Position numbers and translations under genes: made by a program
Notes under the pieces: model-generated
The model's input: only the letters and a program-made list of their open reading frames with translations
Database searches by the model: none
Told to the model about the DNA's origin: nothing
NCBI RefSeq assembly: GCF_032854445.1
Contig: NC_088295.1
Span: 22,865,385 to 22,929,384, forward strand
Reading direction: 5' to 3'
DNA: 64,000 bases
Source: Liolophura sinensis
Taxonomy: Eukaryota > Mollusca > Polyplacophora > Chitonida > Chitonidae
Part shown: positions 24,343 to 36,825 of the stretch, in pieces
Numbering within the stretch: the stretch's first letter is position 1
Layout of the letters: each line of letters begins with the position of its first letter

Positions 24343-27259
24343 TTACGTCAGTTTGTGCCACATAATATTTGGTTCTGAAGGGGAAGTTAGCATGTTGATC
24401 CAGTGTCTTAATCCAGAATCAGACGCATACGAGTATGGTCCAATACATGTCCGTCCGATCAGGCGGCTCTTAAAGAAGGTGTGATCAACAAATACAGACA
24501 CGGAGACATTGAGCCTGTTGATACAGTCGTACAGCTGAGGCATTCGCACCCTGATATTCTGGTTAAACGCTACTAGATTCTCCTTTGGGTATTTCCTCTG
24601 CTTGCTTATCTTGGTCTTTACGACCTGCTGTCCAACCATTATAGTCACCTTGACTCTGATACCACCTGTGAAAAGGTAATGATATTTGATCTGCCAGTGA
24701 GGACTCGCCCAGGTTTTGTGTGCATTCCATGACCAGTCTTTTTGACTATGACACACATGCACACATAACAGCTAATCATGACTAATGTATCACTTTTGAC
24801 AGCTGGGTAGGAGTACACGGAGCACTTCTTACATACAGAAAAACACAAACTATAAACTTTGATTTAAAAAAACTCTGAGCGCAAACTTACGATTAAAAAG
24901 CAGAGGGTGTGTGGGAACTTACAGTTGAAAAGCAGAGAGTGTATGGGAACTCACAGTTGAAAAGCAGAGAGTGTATGGGAACTTACCGTTGAAAAGCAGA
25001 GAGTGGATGCATTTGAAGCAGAGTGAGAATTTACAGTCGTAAAGCAGGGATAGCGAGTTTACAGTTGAAATCAGGGTGTACCAGTTTACAGTCGAAATCA
25101 GGGTGAGTGAGCTTACAGTTGAAATCAGTGTGAGCGAGGTTACAGTTAAAATCAGGGTGAGCGAGTTTACAGTTGAAATCAGGGCGAGTGAGTTTACAGT
25201 TGAAATCAGGGTGAGCGAGTTTACAGTTGAAATCAGGGTGAGCGAGTTTACAGTTGAAAAAAACAGGGCGTGCCAGTTTACAAATGAAATCAAGGTGAGC
25301 GAGTTTACAATTGAAATCAAGGTGCGTGAGCTCAGAGTTGAAATCAGGGAGTGCAAGCTAGAAGTCGAAATCAGGGTTTTGCCATCGGTGTATCCAATCC
25401 AATCTTACCATGTTCTCTCTCGTCGTCCGAGACCAGAATGTCTTTCACTTGAAGCACTGATACGGTAAACGCATGGCAAAGCTGATCCAGCTTTATTCCA
25501 ACCAGAATTTCACCCTGAGAGCTAGCAGTCCCTTTGAACTGAGTAAAAAAGAAAACAAACCCGTATATATCATAAAAAATCTTCTGTTAGATTAATACTC
25601 AACCATGATGCTAAGTTAATGTAGAACTATATTTAATACTGTGTCCGACATTCAAGAAGTGAGGCTTTAAGAATATATGGTGGGGACATTGTAATAAAGA
25701 TATGTGAGCCTGTTATATATCTCGATGTGTTGGTGAGTCGCCATTTGCATTATCGATCATATTTGTGGATGTTAAAAAGTCTTGATAAACATGCACCGTT
25801 TGAATTTAGTCCTAAATGAAGTAAACTGACAAGATTTCATAGTTACTGTCACTGCTCTGGTTTTCCTGTAAACTGTAATCTTTTACATTACAAGTAAAAA
25901 TACTAATTTATGAATTTCGACCTGACCATGTTTAAAAACGAAAAATTAAAAATAAACTTAAAAAAATATTTGAGACGTATATGTTTCTCTAAATCCGTTG
26001 AAAATTGTTGATAGCTTATTCTACCCGGTAGCAAAATTCTCTCCAAATTATTTATGTTCAAGACATATTGTGATTTGCGATGTATCCATGAATGAGTTAC
26101 TTGAGAAGTTAGACCGCCCGAACTGTGATTGTGACGATTAATTTAGTATAGTATATATAAATACTCGCACAAAGTTGTGGATACAGTTATGTTTCCCTCT
26201 ACTGACCGGCAAATCCTCAGTTAGTGACCTCCAGATTTCATAGTGTGTCCCGAACACAAGCGGGTAGCCTAGCTCTCTTAAAGCGTACACCGTGTAGCCG
26301 AGGACATTACGCCGGAAGAACTTAAGATGGTCACACACTGTCAATTTGAGAGCTTTGCTCTCCAGTTCGTCTCTCTTCACAGGAAAAAGAAACGTTTGAC
26401 AGAAGACAGGTTCTAGTGTGCGTTGGTGGACAGTGGTGACATATTTTAGGGTCTTATCAGGAAGGAGAGTCAATTTGACGTAAGGGTCCGCGAAAACTCG
26501 GGCTGGCCTGGGAGAAAGATTCACCACTTTCTTGATGATTACAGTCAGTACTTCCGTGCGGTCATTGTAAGCAACGGAAAAGCAGATCTTTCCAAGCTCG
26601 CAGGAGGAGACGCTCGCCGAAGAATCGAGAGAACATGCACTTTGCGTGTATTGTGCTGTGTTGAGTTCACTGGGCCTGATGTCGAATCGTTCCATGGTGT
26701 AGCGGCGACCAGTGTCTTCCCAGCTGGCAGTAACACTGAGGGTGTCTGAACCATCCAAGAGGTCCCCGTGACTTCTGCTGAGACTCCGTGTGTATGTGTG
26801 AGAGTGTCTGGCCTGCGTATGTTCTCGATCTTCGTCACTTACATACGCATTGAGGGATGTGTCTGACAAGGCACCATCAACGGACAGGGAGCTCACAGTC
26901 GTAAGCCTGTTGGCGGGAGATTTCTCCTTCGCAAAGTTCTTGTGAAATTTTTTTCCCGATGGTCTTGTAACATACACTTCGGTTACTCTTATGTTAGGAA
27001 CAACGAAATTAATCATCTCACGATTTTCACTACGAGACATTTTCCTTTTCGTTAGAATCCGCATAAACCTTCCTCTCCCCCAATATAAACACATGGACAC
27101 AGCAACAACTGAGGAGAACAGAATACAAAGGGCTATGACCAAATGTAGCGATGACTTTGGATGTTGGAGGACTTGACTGGATGGCCCCACAATAACCTCG
27201 AGGCCATCTTGTGTGGGACACACACTAGCTGTACAGTTGAGTGTATCCTCATAAGCCAT
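24343..27259 (-). CDS. Synaptotagmin-like protein with tandem C2 domains, probably Ca2+-independent
   Basis: Membrane-trafficking protein of the synaptotagmin family. Coding exons 27259-26207, 25538-25409 and 24665-24343 (phases 0 and 1), 1506 bp, 501 aa. Layout: short N-terminal lumenal or extracellular part (1-37) with two cysteines; one membrane segment (about 38-60) followed by the basic stretch GRGRFMRILTKRK; a long serine-rich linker; C2A (about 222-332) with FADPYVKLTLLPDKTLKY; C2B (about 356-495); and a C-terminal WHKL, the WHxL motif of synaptotagmins. Of the five C2A calcium aspartates, only those in ADPYVK and CDHLKF are present. The C2B loops likewise keep only one, in VDHTFF. This argues for Ca2+-independent membrane or protein binding. 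The GPYSY-x-LRHW end of C2B recalls vertebrate SYT15/SYT17, but that assignment is tentative. The large first exon is intronless; an upstream 5'UTR exon cannot be excluded. AATAAA on this strand lies at 23752-23747. Confidence 0.88.
24880..25380. repeat. Intronic minisatellite in the synaptotagmin-like gene (about 35-bp units then 27-bp units)
   Basis: The left part repeats a unit with GAACTTACAGTTGAAAAGCA. The right part (about 25040-25375) repeats 27 bp: GTGAGCGAGTTTACAGTTGA then AATCAGG. It fills most of intron 2. Long frames on both strands (nine-residue peptide repeats) follow from the period being a multiple of 3. Confidence 0.92.
25539..26206. other. Intron 1 of the synaptotagmin-like gene
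   Basis: AT-rich, with no repeat or embedded gene recognised. It is bounded by GTCAGT (donor) and a T-rich tract with CAG (acceptor) on the minus strand. Confidence 0.7.
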
Positions 27260-27289
27260 TTAGACGTTTACAGCTTCGCGTATCTACAT

Positions 27290-27304
27290 GGTTACGTGGC
27301 AACC
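27290..27304. promoter_or_regulatory. Candidate RFX X-box upstream of the synaptotagmin-like gene
   Basis: GGTTACGTGGCAACC is an imperfect inverted repeat of GTTRC/GYAAC half-sites, like the X-box bound by RFX factors, with one mismatch to RYYNYY-N-RRNRAC on the minus strand. It lies 31-45 bp upstream of the ATG, so it may be in the 5'UTR or the core promoter. Position and motif are seen; function is inference. Confidence 0.35.
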
Positions 27305-27819
27305 AAACCGTTTCCAGGGAAGCCTTCATACATGGTATCCAAAGCTATTTTCTTCCTCCCTGATCCCATGTTGCAGCTTATTGTGGGTTTTGATGGTTTT
27401 GTAGCGGATTTACACTCGTTCTGTCTATTGTAGACGTCACACACGTTCATATGGTCTCAGCTGAAAGTAAAGACAACAATTGTAGTGAAAATCTTCCGCA
27501 ACTGTTTGTCACTGTCTTACGCTCAAACGGACGTCAGCATGGTCAGTCTTTGTATGAGATACGCATGCATCTATCCGACAAATACAATGTAAGTCTTTAT
27601 TACTAGCAGAAGTGGGTCATGGTTATCCTATCATCATGTTTTGGCAAAGAACAAAGAGACAAACTATGAAGCATCCGCTTTCTTGCAAAACTTATTTTAC
27701 CCACCACCCATTTGTGCAAGGACATACATGAATGTCTTCGCTGCAAGCATGCTTCTATTGACAAAATACAATGGTAATTTATGGAAGCCGTTAGAAGCCC
27801 TTTCCAATTCTACCTCGCT

Positions 27820-27940
27820 GCTTCGCTGCCTCGCTACGTTGCTACCTCGGTCCTTGTAATACAGCGTAGCGAGGCAGAGAGACAGCAAGGTAGCGAGACA
27901 GCGAGGCAGCGAGGTAGCGAGGTACTTCACTACCTCAGCT
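27820..27940. repeat. Low-complexity inverted repeat of GAGGCAGC / GAGGTAGC octamers
   Basis: GCTGCCTCGCTACGTTGCTA on the left pairs with GTAGCGAGGCAGCGAGG-type sequence on the right, around a short centre with AATACAGCGTAG. Octamers are also tandem within each arm. Confidence 0.75.
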
Positions 27941-30900
27941 TGTTAGCCTATTAGAATGGTTACGGTAGCGAAAGGTCATTTATCGGCTTCCATAGTAATC
28001 TGAATTCCTTATAACATATAACTAAAATGTCTATGAACGGATCTGAAGTGTGTAAACTGTTAATCTGTATGTATAAAGGAAACAGTCCACCATAGTTTTT
28101 TTATTCTTAGAGAGGTGTTTTATCTGTATACACAAGTTCTAATCGCAGGCTCATTTCAGTATCCAAGAAACCGTTAACAACAATTCCCAAATTTCAACTT
28201 TTGAAAATACCAAAAATATTCGATATTTTAGGTGTAAAATCATATTTAAGGTGTAGTCTTTGATAACTAAAATATCTTATTAGATTGATAGACAGTAGTA
28301 CGTTAATTTCCTCACCGAGTTCATTGTTCAAGAGCAGCTCAACATGCTGCTCTCGGGGAGATCACAGTGGCAGTATATAACCTCCATCACAGTCTGTCCG
28401 CCCAACTGACACTGATACGTCAGTGAGCCACAACACAACCTGAATCCCCCCTATACGTCTGTCAAGATTTCCGAATACGCCCGCTATTTTGCGATATCTG
28501 TGTATATACTTATTTCCATTCAGTCGTAAGGCTAAGAATACGTGGTCGTATTGACAAGGTTAGGTGGATCTGTTAGTCAAGGCTTATATAGAACCTACCT
28601 ACTATATAAATATAGCTTGAGGGACATGTGGGGACCTGCGGCCGGCGAATCCATGTGACTTTGATGTTGTTATTTACTCTGGTTTCCACGTCACAACCGC
28701 TACATCATTGGCTCGTTGTAAGACCAGTTTGATTAAACACCAGATGTGCAATATTCCCCGCCTACTCGACGAGCATTGTGAAAGCCTTAGCGCTGTCTTA
28801 TCCTGGATGACGGTGGGGATGTGTGAAGTAAGTGACCGGCGCATGTGAGACGGAGCCACGGGCAGTCATCAGCGGCCATTTCCAACGAGGATAACCTATA
28901 TACGACTGCATTATAAACGGTAGTAATCTATACACAGGCGATAAACCCGAATTATCTCTGAGTGGTATGTAGGTTAGAAATGCGATCAGTCGTGAGTTGA
29001 TATTTATACACAGGGCAAAACAGACCCTGAATTGTGGTAAGTCCCGGAACTCGCTTCGCCATGCGCCCCACGATGAATCGTGGGTAATGAGATTTAGATG
29101 TTTCCATAAGTACAACTGCGTGACACTAGAATAAGGTGGTTCACGAGACAACTCTATTAACAGAACTTACAGCCCACTTGTAACGCCAACAAGGCTTTTC
29201 ATGAAGCGGGGCGCATAGCAATGCTTTCATGAAAATCCAAACAATGAGCGATGAGATTGCCGTGAAATATACCGTACAAAAAATGACTACATACACGGAC
29301 AAAAAGACAATCCACAAAAAACTCTCGTCTCCCCGTGGGAAAATTCCGACATTTTTACTCGATGCTCTGACATTCAGGATTGCATACATACAAACATTTT
29401 TTTGCATTCATGAGCAAGTGTCACGAGAATACACCGCAATCACCCAGATCCGTATGTTTGAATTACTGCATGCATTTCAAAAGTATGCCTAGTTCATGTT
29501 ATACGTCAGTTGGCTTATCCACTTTTCACTAAAAGCATATGCATACCTGTGCTTAGGAACATGTCTACAATCACAGCAGTCTGAATTAATCACCGTGAGG
29601 CTGGCGGAGTCAGACACCGATATATAAAACAGAATATTATACGCCCAAAATTAACATGCATTCACTTTGCAACAATTTTTATTTTATTATGGTTTATTGC
29701 TCATGTAAGCGCATACAAACACCGAGATTTACAGGCATTAACATGTGGATCTCTAAACTTACTGAAGAAAGATATGTTATGTGGTCTTAAAGACATGCTT
29801 TGGTCGCGCCACAGTTTGCCAAATCACTTCCGGATACAAGCATTACACTCTGAAGGCACGATGATCGTGTCTTCTTCCAGTCTACATGGGGTGGAGATAT
29901 CCCTGTAGGGTGTGTGTGCCATTACATATCACGTTATCCTTCCAAACACCTATAAATAGTCTGCAATGGTGATATAAAGCAAAACTCATCGTTGACCCTT
30001 TCGAGGAGAAAATCGGCAAGCGGTATAAAACAAAAAAAGGAAAACATAACCTGACCTCAGCTCAACCAGCAGACATTTATCAAATCTGGCAAGGTGTAAC
30101 GATGCTTAGATCATTGATTGCAGCAAAGATCGGACACATCACGCAAATTTCACCCACGCCTTTGCTCTTCTCATATCCTGCAGTGATCTCGATTTCAGGC
30201 AAAACGCTGTAATATCTAAGCGTCTGTGTGATTGGATCAGAGTAGAAAATTGGAGAGATTTGTCGAAGATGGTGGCTCTGCGCCAAGGGAGTCTCTCTTC
30301 GTGTCATGCTGTTGTCTAGATCTCGTCTGATAATCTGGGGCAGTTCCACAGGGATTAGTCGCCAAATCGCAGCGTTTGACGGTGTTATCTTCTATCTTAC
30401 AACAGCTAACGCAATAAATATACTCTAAATTAGGCACTTCCTTCTCTGTGGCCACGAGAGAGTTACGTTTAGAATTGTAATTCATACAGTTAAGGAGGAA
30501 GCGCCTACATATGATTTAATCACATTCGTACGCTTTCTTTTGGGGTTTCCGTCGGCTTTTTGGTTTCGAGCTTTTCGAGCTTGCTGCATGTTAACACACA
30601 TGTAAAAGGCAAGCCTTCAGGAGAGCGAAGCGCATCTGGTCAATCTATATTTATATGCCGTGAAATTATCCTGTATCTCATAATCTATATGATAAGTGTA
30701 TATTTAAGTGTCTAGAAATGTTTGCACATTTACTTCGAATCCGCGGTGATTTTTTGGTGATTTATTTTAAGTATAGCAAAACGTATCAGCATAATAAAAA
30801 TGTACAAGGGGCATGTATTAGTAACTGTTTTTACCTCCATATTAACCTTTGAAATTTGCCTTAACGGCCACTGATTAAGAAACAATGTTCGCGTCAGGGT

Positions 30901-32059
30901 ATTCTAACGGTAGTTTTACATCAAATCGATGTGGAAGAGTATACTGTAACATTCTGCACGGATGATCTGTCAGTTAATTTGCTTACTTTAGAAGAGGTCC
31001 CGTATGTACACACTTTTCATTTCAAATAACAGTATATTGAAAGAGCCAAAACCGATATACCACACACACTAGTTTATCTGTGCACTACAGTGTTTATTGT
31101 GGATATTTGACAAAATGTGTTAGATATATTTTGTACAACTTACCTTCTCTGTCCTCTCAGTCAAGCAATGCTTATCGTAACCATCCTACATACGGCGCCT
31201 CATAAAATTTCAAAATAACTGTAAAACATGTTGTCCACACAAATGCATTATATTTTTAATGCGGGACTGGTTTAGTTTGTATTCTGGCTTGAGGCCACTA
31301 TTTATACGTACATGTACATACCCTCGCGGTAAGGCATAATCACAGCCTGACCGTGCACCGACGCCAAATAACAGTGGTATACACAGTGCACAGTTAGGGC
31401 AAATCTCTGCCAATAAGTACTATATGGAAAGTGTATCAGCTAAAACCTGTTGTTTGAACGCGGACAGCTTTGTAACATGGGACATTGGCTACATACCGGA
31501 TCTGTAGTGACCCAATCACGTGCATGCGGAATCTGCAAATGAAATCAGCTAGATAATCACTCCCTCTGCAAATGACGCTATCATAATTGTGGCATTTGGG
31601 ATGGAAAAACTGCGCAGATATAGAACAAGTTGGAGGGATTTGCTCGAATACATTTGTGTGTGTGTGGGTTTTTTTCTTCAAGTCTGACATATATGTTATC
31701 TAGCCTGGCGTTTCCACCTACAAAAGCTTATATATACATGCAGGACAACACATTTTCCGTACATAGTCAATGGGCAGTTGTTACTTGAACGTACATGTAT
31801 ATAGCAGGCTATATTAAATGTCAATGTAAATACAGCTTCCCAGAATGAAATTGTTCGGTTTTAAAACATATAAAGTGTTATATATAACACATACTTGACT
31901 TTTGACGTTGGTATTTTGTTCAAAAATTGACGAAGATTTAATCGTGCTGAACCCAACTGAAGCCTCTCGATAAAGGTTAATAAGGGATGAGAGAGAGAGG
32001 TTTAACCCTGTATACAGATCTAAAATATGTCACCGCAGTCAGATTTATGGGAATAGACC
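27941..32059. other. Intergenic, no gene seen
   Basis: Several 60-117-codon frames (for example 28798-29151 and 29141-29407 on the minus strand) show no family signature or splice-flanked structure. A membrane-like stretch in 29141-29407 is the only notable one. Confidence 0.4.
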
Positions 32060-32285
32060 TTCAATCTCTGACTGAGTGATTGACAGATTTCAAGAATTTT
32101 TCTCTTATACCGATATGACAACAATCAGGTTTGTGAGAGGAGTAAACCCCCCACCTGCCCCAAGTTCCCGACACACCTTTTGTCGGTCGAAATAACGAGA
32201 GCTGGAGTCGAACACGCTATCTCGTCGGTCAAGGGACTGATATTAGCAGTACACTCTAAACATCTAAGCCTGTCGCTGCCTTGGA
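32060..32285 (-). repeat. Decayed SINE, tentative
   Basis: The minus strand has a B-box-like GTGTTCGACTCCAGCTCTCG. The distal end has TTCAAGAATTTTTCTCTTAT, resembling the tail region of the tRNA-headed SINE. Confidence 0.35.
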
Positions 32286-32519
32286 AAAGTAACATCTTCC
32301 TCTGCGTTGTTTAAACAGGTACAGATGCTGGATTAGGCCCAAATTTTATTGTAACCATAACTTTGTTAATAAGTTACTCTCTCTATATAACTATTTTATA
32401 AACATGCAGTTTTGTTTTCGCGACCTTACATATTTCATTTTTGTCAGCATTAGGTACATTGGTGGCGCGTGGCCTTACACTGAACCTACACATGTGATAT
32501 ATGGACATACCTGAGAATG

Positions 32520-32815
32520 TCTACCTCTGTCGATGATGTAGTTGTTACAGCGTCTGCCTCGTAAGTGGTTCAAATCCCGAATCAAGCCATGTCTAAGATT
32601 TTACAATCGGTTATCCCGGATACTATAAATATTGCACGCTACTGGCGCGATATTAGTGTGTAATGTGGTAGGTGTCCTCAGTCTGGCGATCCAGAATAAG
32701 GAAGCTCTGTGTATAACAGCATTGTGGTCCACCTGGGTACAAGGAGACACCGTCGTGAAATGGCCGAAATTGTGTTGAATGCGACGTTAAACCCCAGGCA
32801 AACGAACTAACAAAA
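32520..32815 (+). repeat. SINE with tRNA-like head and GTTAAACCCCA tail
   Basis: The head has an A-box-like GATGTAGTTGTTACAGCG and a B-box-like GTGGTTCAAATCCCG. The 3' end has CACCGTCGTGAAATGGCCGA and TTGAATGCGACGTTAAACCC, the same tail as the copies at 9.9 and 12.2 kb. Confidence 0.75.
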
Positions 32816-35532
32816 TGTCCCTGAGATTAGGGTTACCTTTAATCCTTGCTTTGCAAAACCCATATAATTATATAACATATAATTACAGTATTTAATTTTT
32901 CATTTTGACTGTTCTGTATAACGTTGTTTTGGAATTATATGGGTCTTTTAAGAATCGTTTAAAAATCCCAGTCTGTTGTTCTTCTCCTATTTTAATGATA
33001 ATTTGAACGTAATGTCGCCCATAAAAACTTGATGACATTTCCGACCAGGTGATCGTTCTACGAAGCCGTAGCCAACTGCGCCTGACGAAATTTCCACAAC
33101 ATACAGTGAAGAGATACGTCACCATGGTAAATACGTTTGAAACATCATTGCGACAGCTTTGTAGAATGGGCTCCTGCTGTCTGACTGCATGCAATAACTA
33201 ACAAAGGGAATGTTAAAAGATGTTTCGATCACACAATCACGTTTTTACAGAACCCACCTTTAAATATGTAAAATCCTGCGAGACCAATGTAACTACAGGC
33301 ATTTAAATCACGAACTGTAGAGCATCCTCTTTATACAGGCATGTGTAAATTATATTGTTTACTGTCCGTCAACGCAAAACCTGCCACCAGTTTTAGTTTA
33401 TAAGCTGGATCTGTTCTAGCATGTATTATTGCCAATATTAAACCCGACATTAACCTAAAGTATCTTCCAGTATCAGTAAATCTATGCGTCGAAAAGACAT
33501 TCGTACACCAGCCGTCAACCAATAAGGACGTTCCAGGCCAATAGTCCTGTAAATATCTGCTTGATATACTGCAACGCTTGTCGCCATAACTACATTTACA
33601 GTAATATCTGCAATTCGGCACTATTGGTCCAGTCTAGTTCTGGTTTCCTTATTCTGTGATTCAAAATCGCCACTTTCAGTCATTTGATGGGTATTGAAAG
33701 GATAAATTTAATGCGTACAAAGGTCAGTTCAAACTCACGAACCAAAGACGGTCATCGGACGGGCGGGGATAAACTGTTTCTTCAGATCTACGGCGACAAG
33801 TAAGTACGTCCTACATCTGACTTTGGCGAAATTATAACTGAGGGCAAAACTTCTTGGTTCACGAAGACAGTCCAACGTTACGTAACTTCTAGTGATATTA
33901 GCCAGAAAAACAAAATATTCCACATGCCGTATGTGGCCTTCCAGCAATGGCCACGGCGGACACTAGTATATGCCGATATATATACATAAACTAGTACCGT
34001 TTAGTGTTTTTAAGATATTTTTTTATTCAGCTTTACATTCAACATACATCTGTTTACACATCATCAAGGTGGAAGTGGGAATTACCGGTTGATGATGTGC
34101 ACTAAAATTAAGGACAGGGGTGGGGGGTGGGGTGGGGGTGGGGGGGGGGGGGGGGGGTACCATATCAACTCTACTATATATCCAGTTATCCTATATATAA
34201 GTATCAAGCATGAGGGAAGTACATTGAGTGCAAATTTTGAAAAGGCGTGCTACGGTAAGGCCCCAGTGAGGTACGGTAAGAAAGTGCAAGTTTCAAAATC
34301 CTAGCACATTTCTGTAAATTTGCCAAACAGAATTAAAAATTGGTCGAAGCGCCCATGAGAGTTACATGACTGTAAAACAAATGTCCGCTCAAATGAGCCT
34401 CATTTGGTTTAAATTTACTGTATGAGGATCGACGTTAACCAGAAAGACATTTTACTAAAACTTTCTCGTATGTATTTATGCGTGCTGTAAAGGGTTCGTT
34501 TTGGTTAATGTTTGTCTTCATATGTAAAACATAAACGTTATAATGTGATCACTTTTGTCATATTTTGGCAAGTTTAAAATCCATATTTCTTCTAAAGTCT
34601 GCATAGCGTGGACTAAAGAAGTCACTGAGAAGGATATGCATCACTTTGAGAAAGAGTTAGAATTTGAGTGGAATTGTTTATAATCTTTTCTCCGCAAACA
34701 TATTTTTGTGTGAGTAAAGATATAGGCCATCTTGAATTAAATAATCAATTAGAAACAATAATAGTTAAGGTATGGTAATACGTAATATGTGGCAGCTACA
34801 CCGAAATCATACGTGAGATCTGCTTGTGAGCACATGTGGTAGTCCATGATTAACTTGCCGTGCTATGCGTAATATGTAGCGGAATTATAAGGCTGAAAGT
34901 TACATTTGTTATATCTCAATTACTTAATAAATAGGCGTTGAACGGCTTGCTCAATAATTTTTCAGAAATTCCACTGGTGATGCGGTGATTTTCCTCACTC
35001 TAAAGTGTCTAATACAAAAAAAAAATAAATAAAAGATATTTCATTGTGACCGCATCATCACAGTTTCGATTATATGACCTAAATATCCCTATACATGTAA
35101 GTTTCATGCTGGTTAGGCCTATATAACAGGAAAACAGGAATAAAACAGAACTGAAGAAAGTAGTGGCCTTGCGAGTGTGTCAAGGGCTGTCTCTCACAAC
35201 TATAGTCACTTTCGCTTCTTAAAGGTCACAGTTTCTTGCACTGGGGCCGACTCTCCGCCTTACCTTATCAGGTCCTTTTATACATAACATGGGTTTTAGC
35301 CGGGTCTCTCACTTCGGATGCTTCTTTAGGTCTTCGCCACTACAGTTACTCCAGTGACTCAGTTGTGAACGAATTGTATAAGGTCTATATAGCTTTACAC
35401 CAGTTCGCGGCAAGATTTCGGTCATACTGTGGAGAAGACTCATGCTGTTTCAAGATTTGGCATTTAGATAGTTTGCTTGCATATGTTTAACGTCACTTTC
35501 GATATTGTTTTACGGAGAGGAAACATTTATCC
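32816..35532. other. Intergenic, no gene seen
   Basis: Contains one long G-rich tract (listed separately). A cysteine-bearing frame at 33331-33621 on the minus strand was considered and not accepted. Confidence 0.4.
34117..34157 (+). repeat. Poly-G tract
   Basis: About 40 nearly uninterrupted G residues, broken by single T's on the left. It can form G-quadruplexes and is prone to assembly length error. Confidence 0.9.
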
Positions 35533-35700
35533 GTGTTGATGGCATGGTCGCAAGTACTGCACACAGGCGTTTCATTTAAAGAAACTCTCCCTGTCACAAG
35601 AAGGCACATGTACATACACCTAATGCCTCCTCGTCGTCAAATGACCGAAAAACTAAGTACGACTTTTAATCCCAATCACACGTACATACACACCAATGCT
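35533..35700 (+). repeat. SINE 3' part
   Basis: CTCCCTGTCACAAGAAGGCA, then CCTCGTCGTCAAATGACCGA and AAGTACGACTTTTAATCCCA: the 3' body and tail of the family seen at 9.6-9.9 kb, without a clear head. Confidence 0.6.
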
Positions 35701-36825
35701 TTTGGTCTACGCTGATAAATCCATTTCGCAAAACATATGTAGTTTGTCGTACCTATATTCACCATTCAATTCACAAAGCCATCATGGATCGGAATGGCTA
35801 GATAACTTTCTACACCAGTTACGTTTAATACATTGGAAGTAACAACACCGCATTTTTTTTTATCTTTTTATCTCATTCTGTTTATGCCTTCATGCTAGGG
35901 GACATGTAACTCGCTACTATTTAAACATATACATTTACCATTGGATAAAACCCGGAGGTAAACTGACAAGAGATCATATTTCACAGGCTACATGTGATCA
36001 TTTGCCAACTATCACACTGTCGTGGCTCCTCTGGTTTTACTCTCCATGCTTTAAGTATTTCATTACGGGCAAGGACAAGCCGAGTACCGGTACCACGATT
36101 GAAACTTCCACTACCCGATTACTTACACCCAGAAAGAAACAACAAATGAACAACTATATATATAATAAAACTATACAAAAGGCCTTTATTGAAGTGATAT
36201 GCATACAGACATTGTGTCTGTAGAACATGATATGTCTTAATACATTGGCGGTGTTCCTGTGACAAGTCGCCAGGAACACAGTTTTAAACAATACAATTTA
36301 CACTTTTAAGCATTTAAAATCGCAATTTGATATGAAATTGATATTGTAAAATGTAAATACGGAGAAGTTATGATTTTGTTTTTGTATGTCTATGTACAGG
36401 GATATGTTGACATATTGGCTGGTATGGGCACAGATCTATAACATGTTTGACATGTTGATGCAGAATAAAGACACACAGTGAAGGTGTGTGTTAGACTATA
36501 GGAGATTAAAGGTTTTTATCATCCCAAAGTTCTCTGCTAAAAATTACACCTATAGTCAAAGAGATGAAAATTATGAATTTTAACTCAGAAAAGCCATTAT
36601 TAAAATGATATTTCCAAAAACATCTAATACATGTACAAAATGAAATATACACATGGAATAGTGAGTAATTCTGTTACCTTATATAAAATGGAAAGTATAT
36701 TTCATATATAATCAACAAAAAATAATCTGTAAATGTCCACCTCTTGCCAATTTAGGAAACATGCTCATCTACATTGTATAATGGGAAGCCATGACATTAT
36801 GTACAGTCTATGTATGTCAAATAGA
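35701..36825. other. Intergenic and probable 3'UTR of Ly6 paralogue A
   Basis: The minus-strand AATAAA at 36190-36185 may end the Ly6 transcript. Nothing else is supported. Confidence 0.4.

Noticed and set aside
25076-25468. 130-codon plus-strand frame with nine-residue repeats, and a matching minus-strand frame (24919-25356)
   Set aside because: Both are produced by the 27-bp intronic repeat; the plus frame also runs antisense over exon 2 of the synaptotagmin-like gene.
29141-29407. Minus-strand frame with hydrophobic, membrane-like segments
   Set aside because: AT-rich DNA readily encodes F/I/V/Y-rich stretches; nothing else supports a gene.
33331-33621. Cysteine-bearing minus-strand frame considered as another Ly6-type exon
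   Set aside because: The cysteine spacing does not fit the C-x-x-C start or the C-x-C...C-N end of Ly6 domains, and there are no supporting exons.
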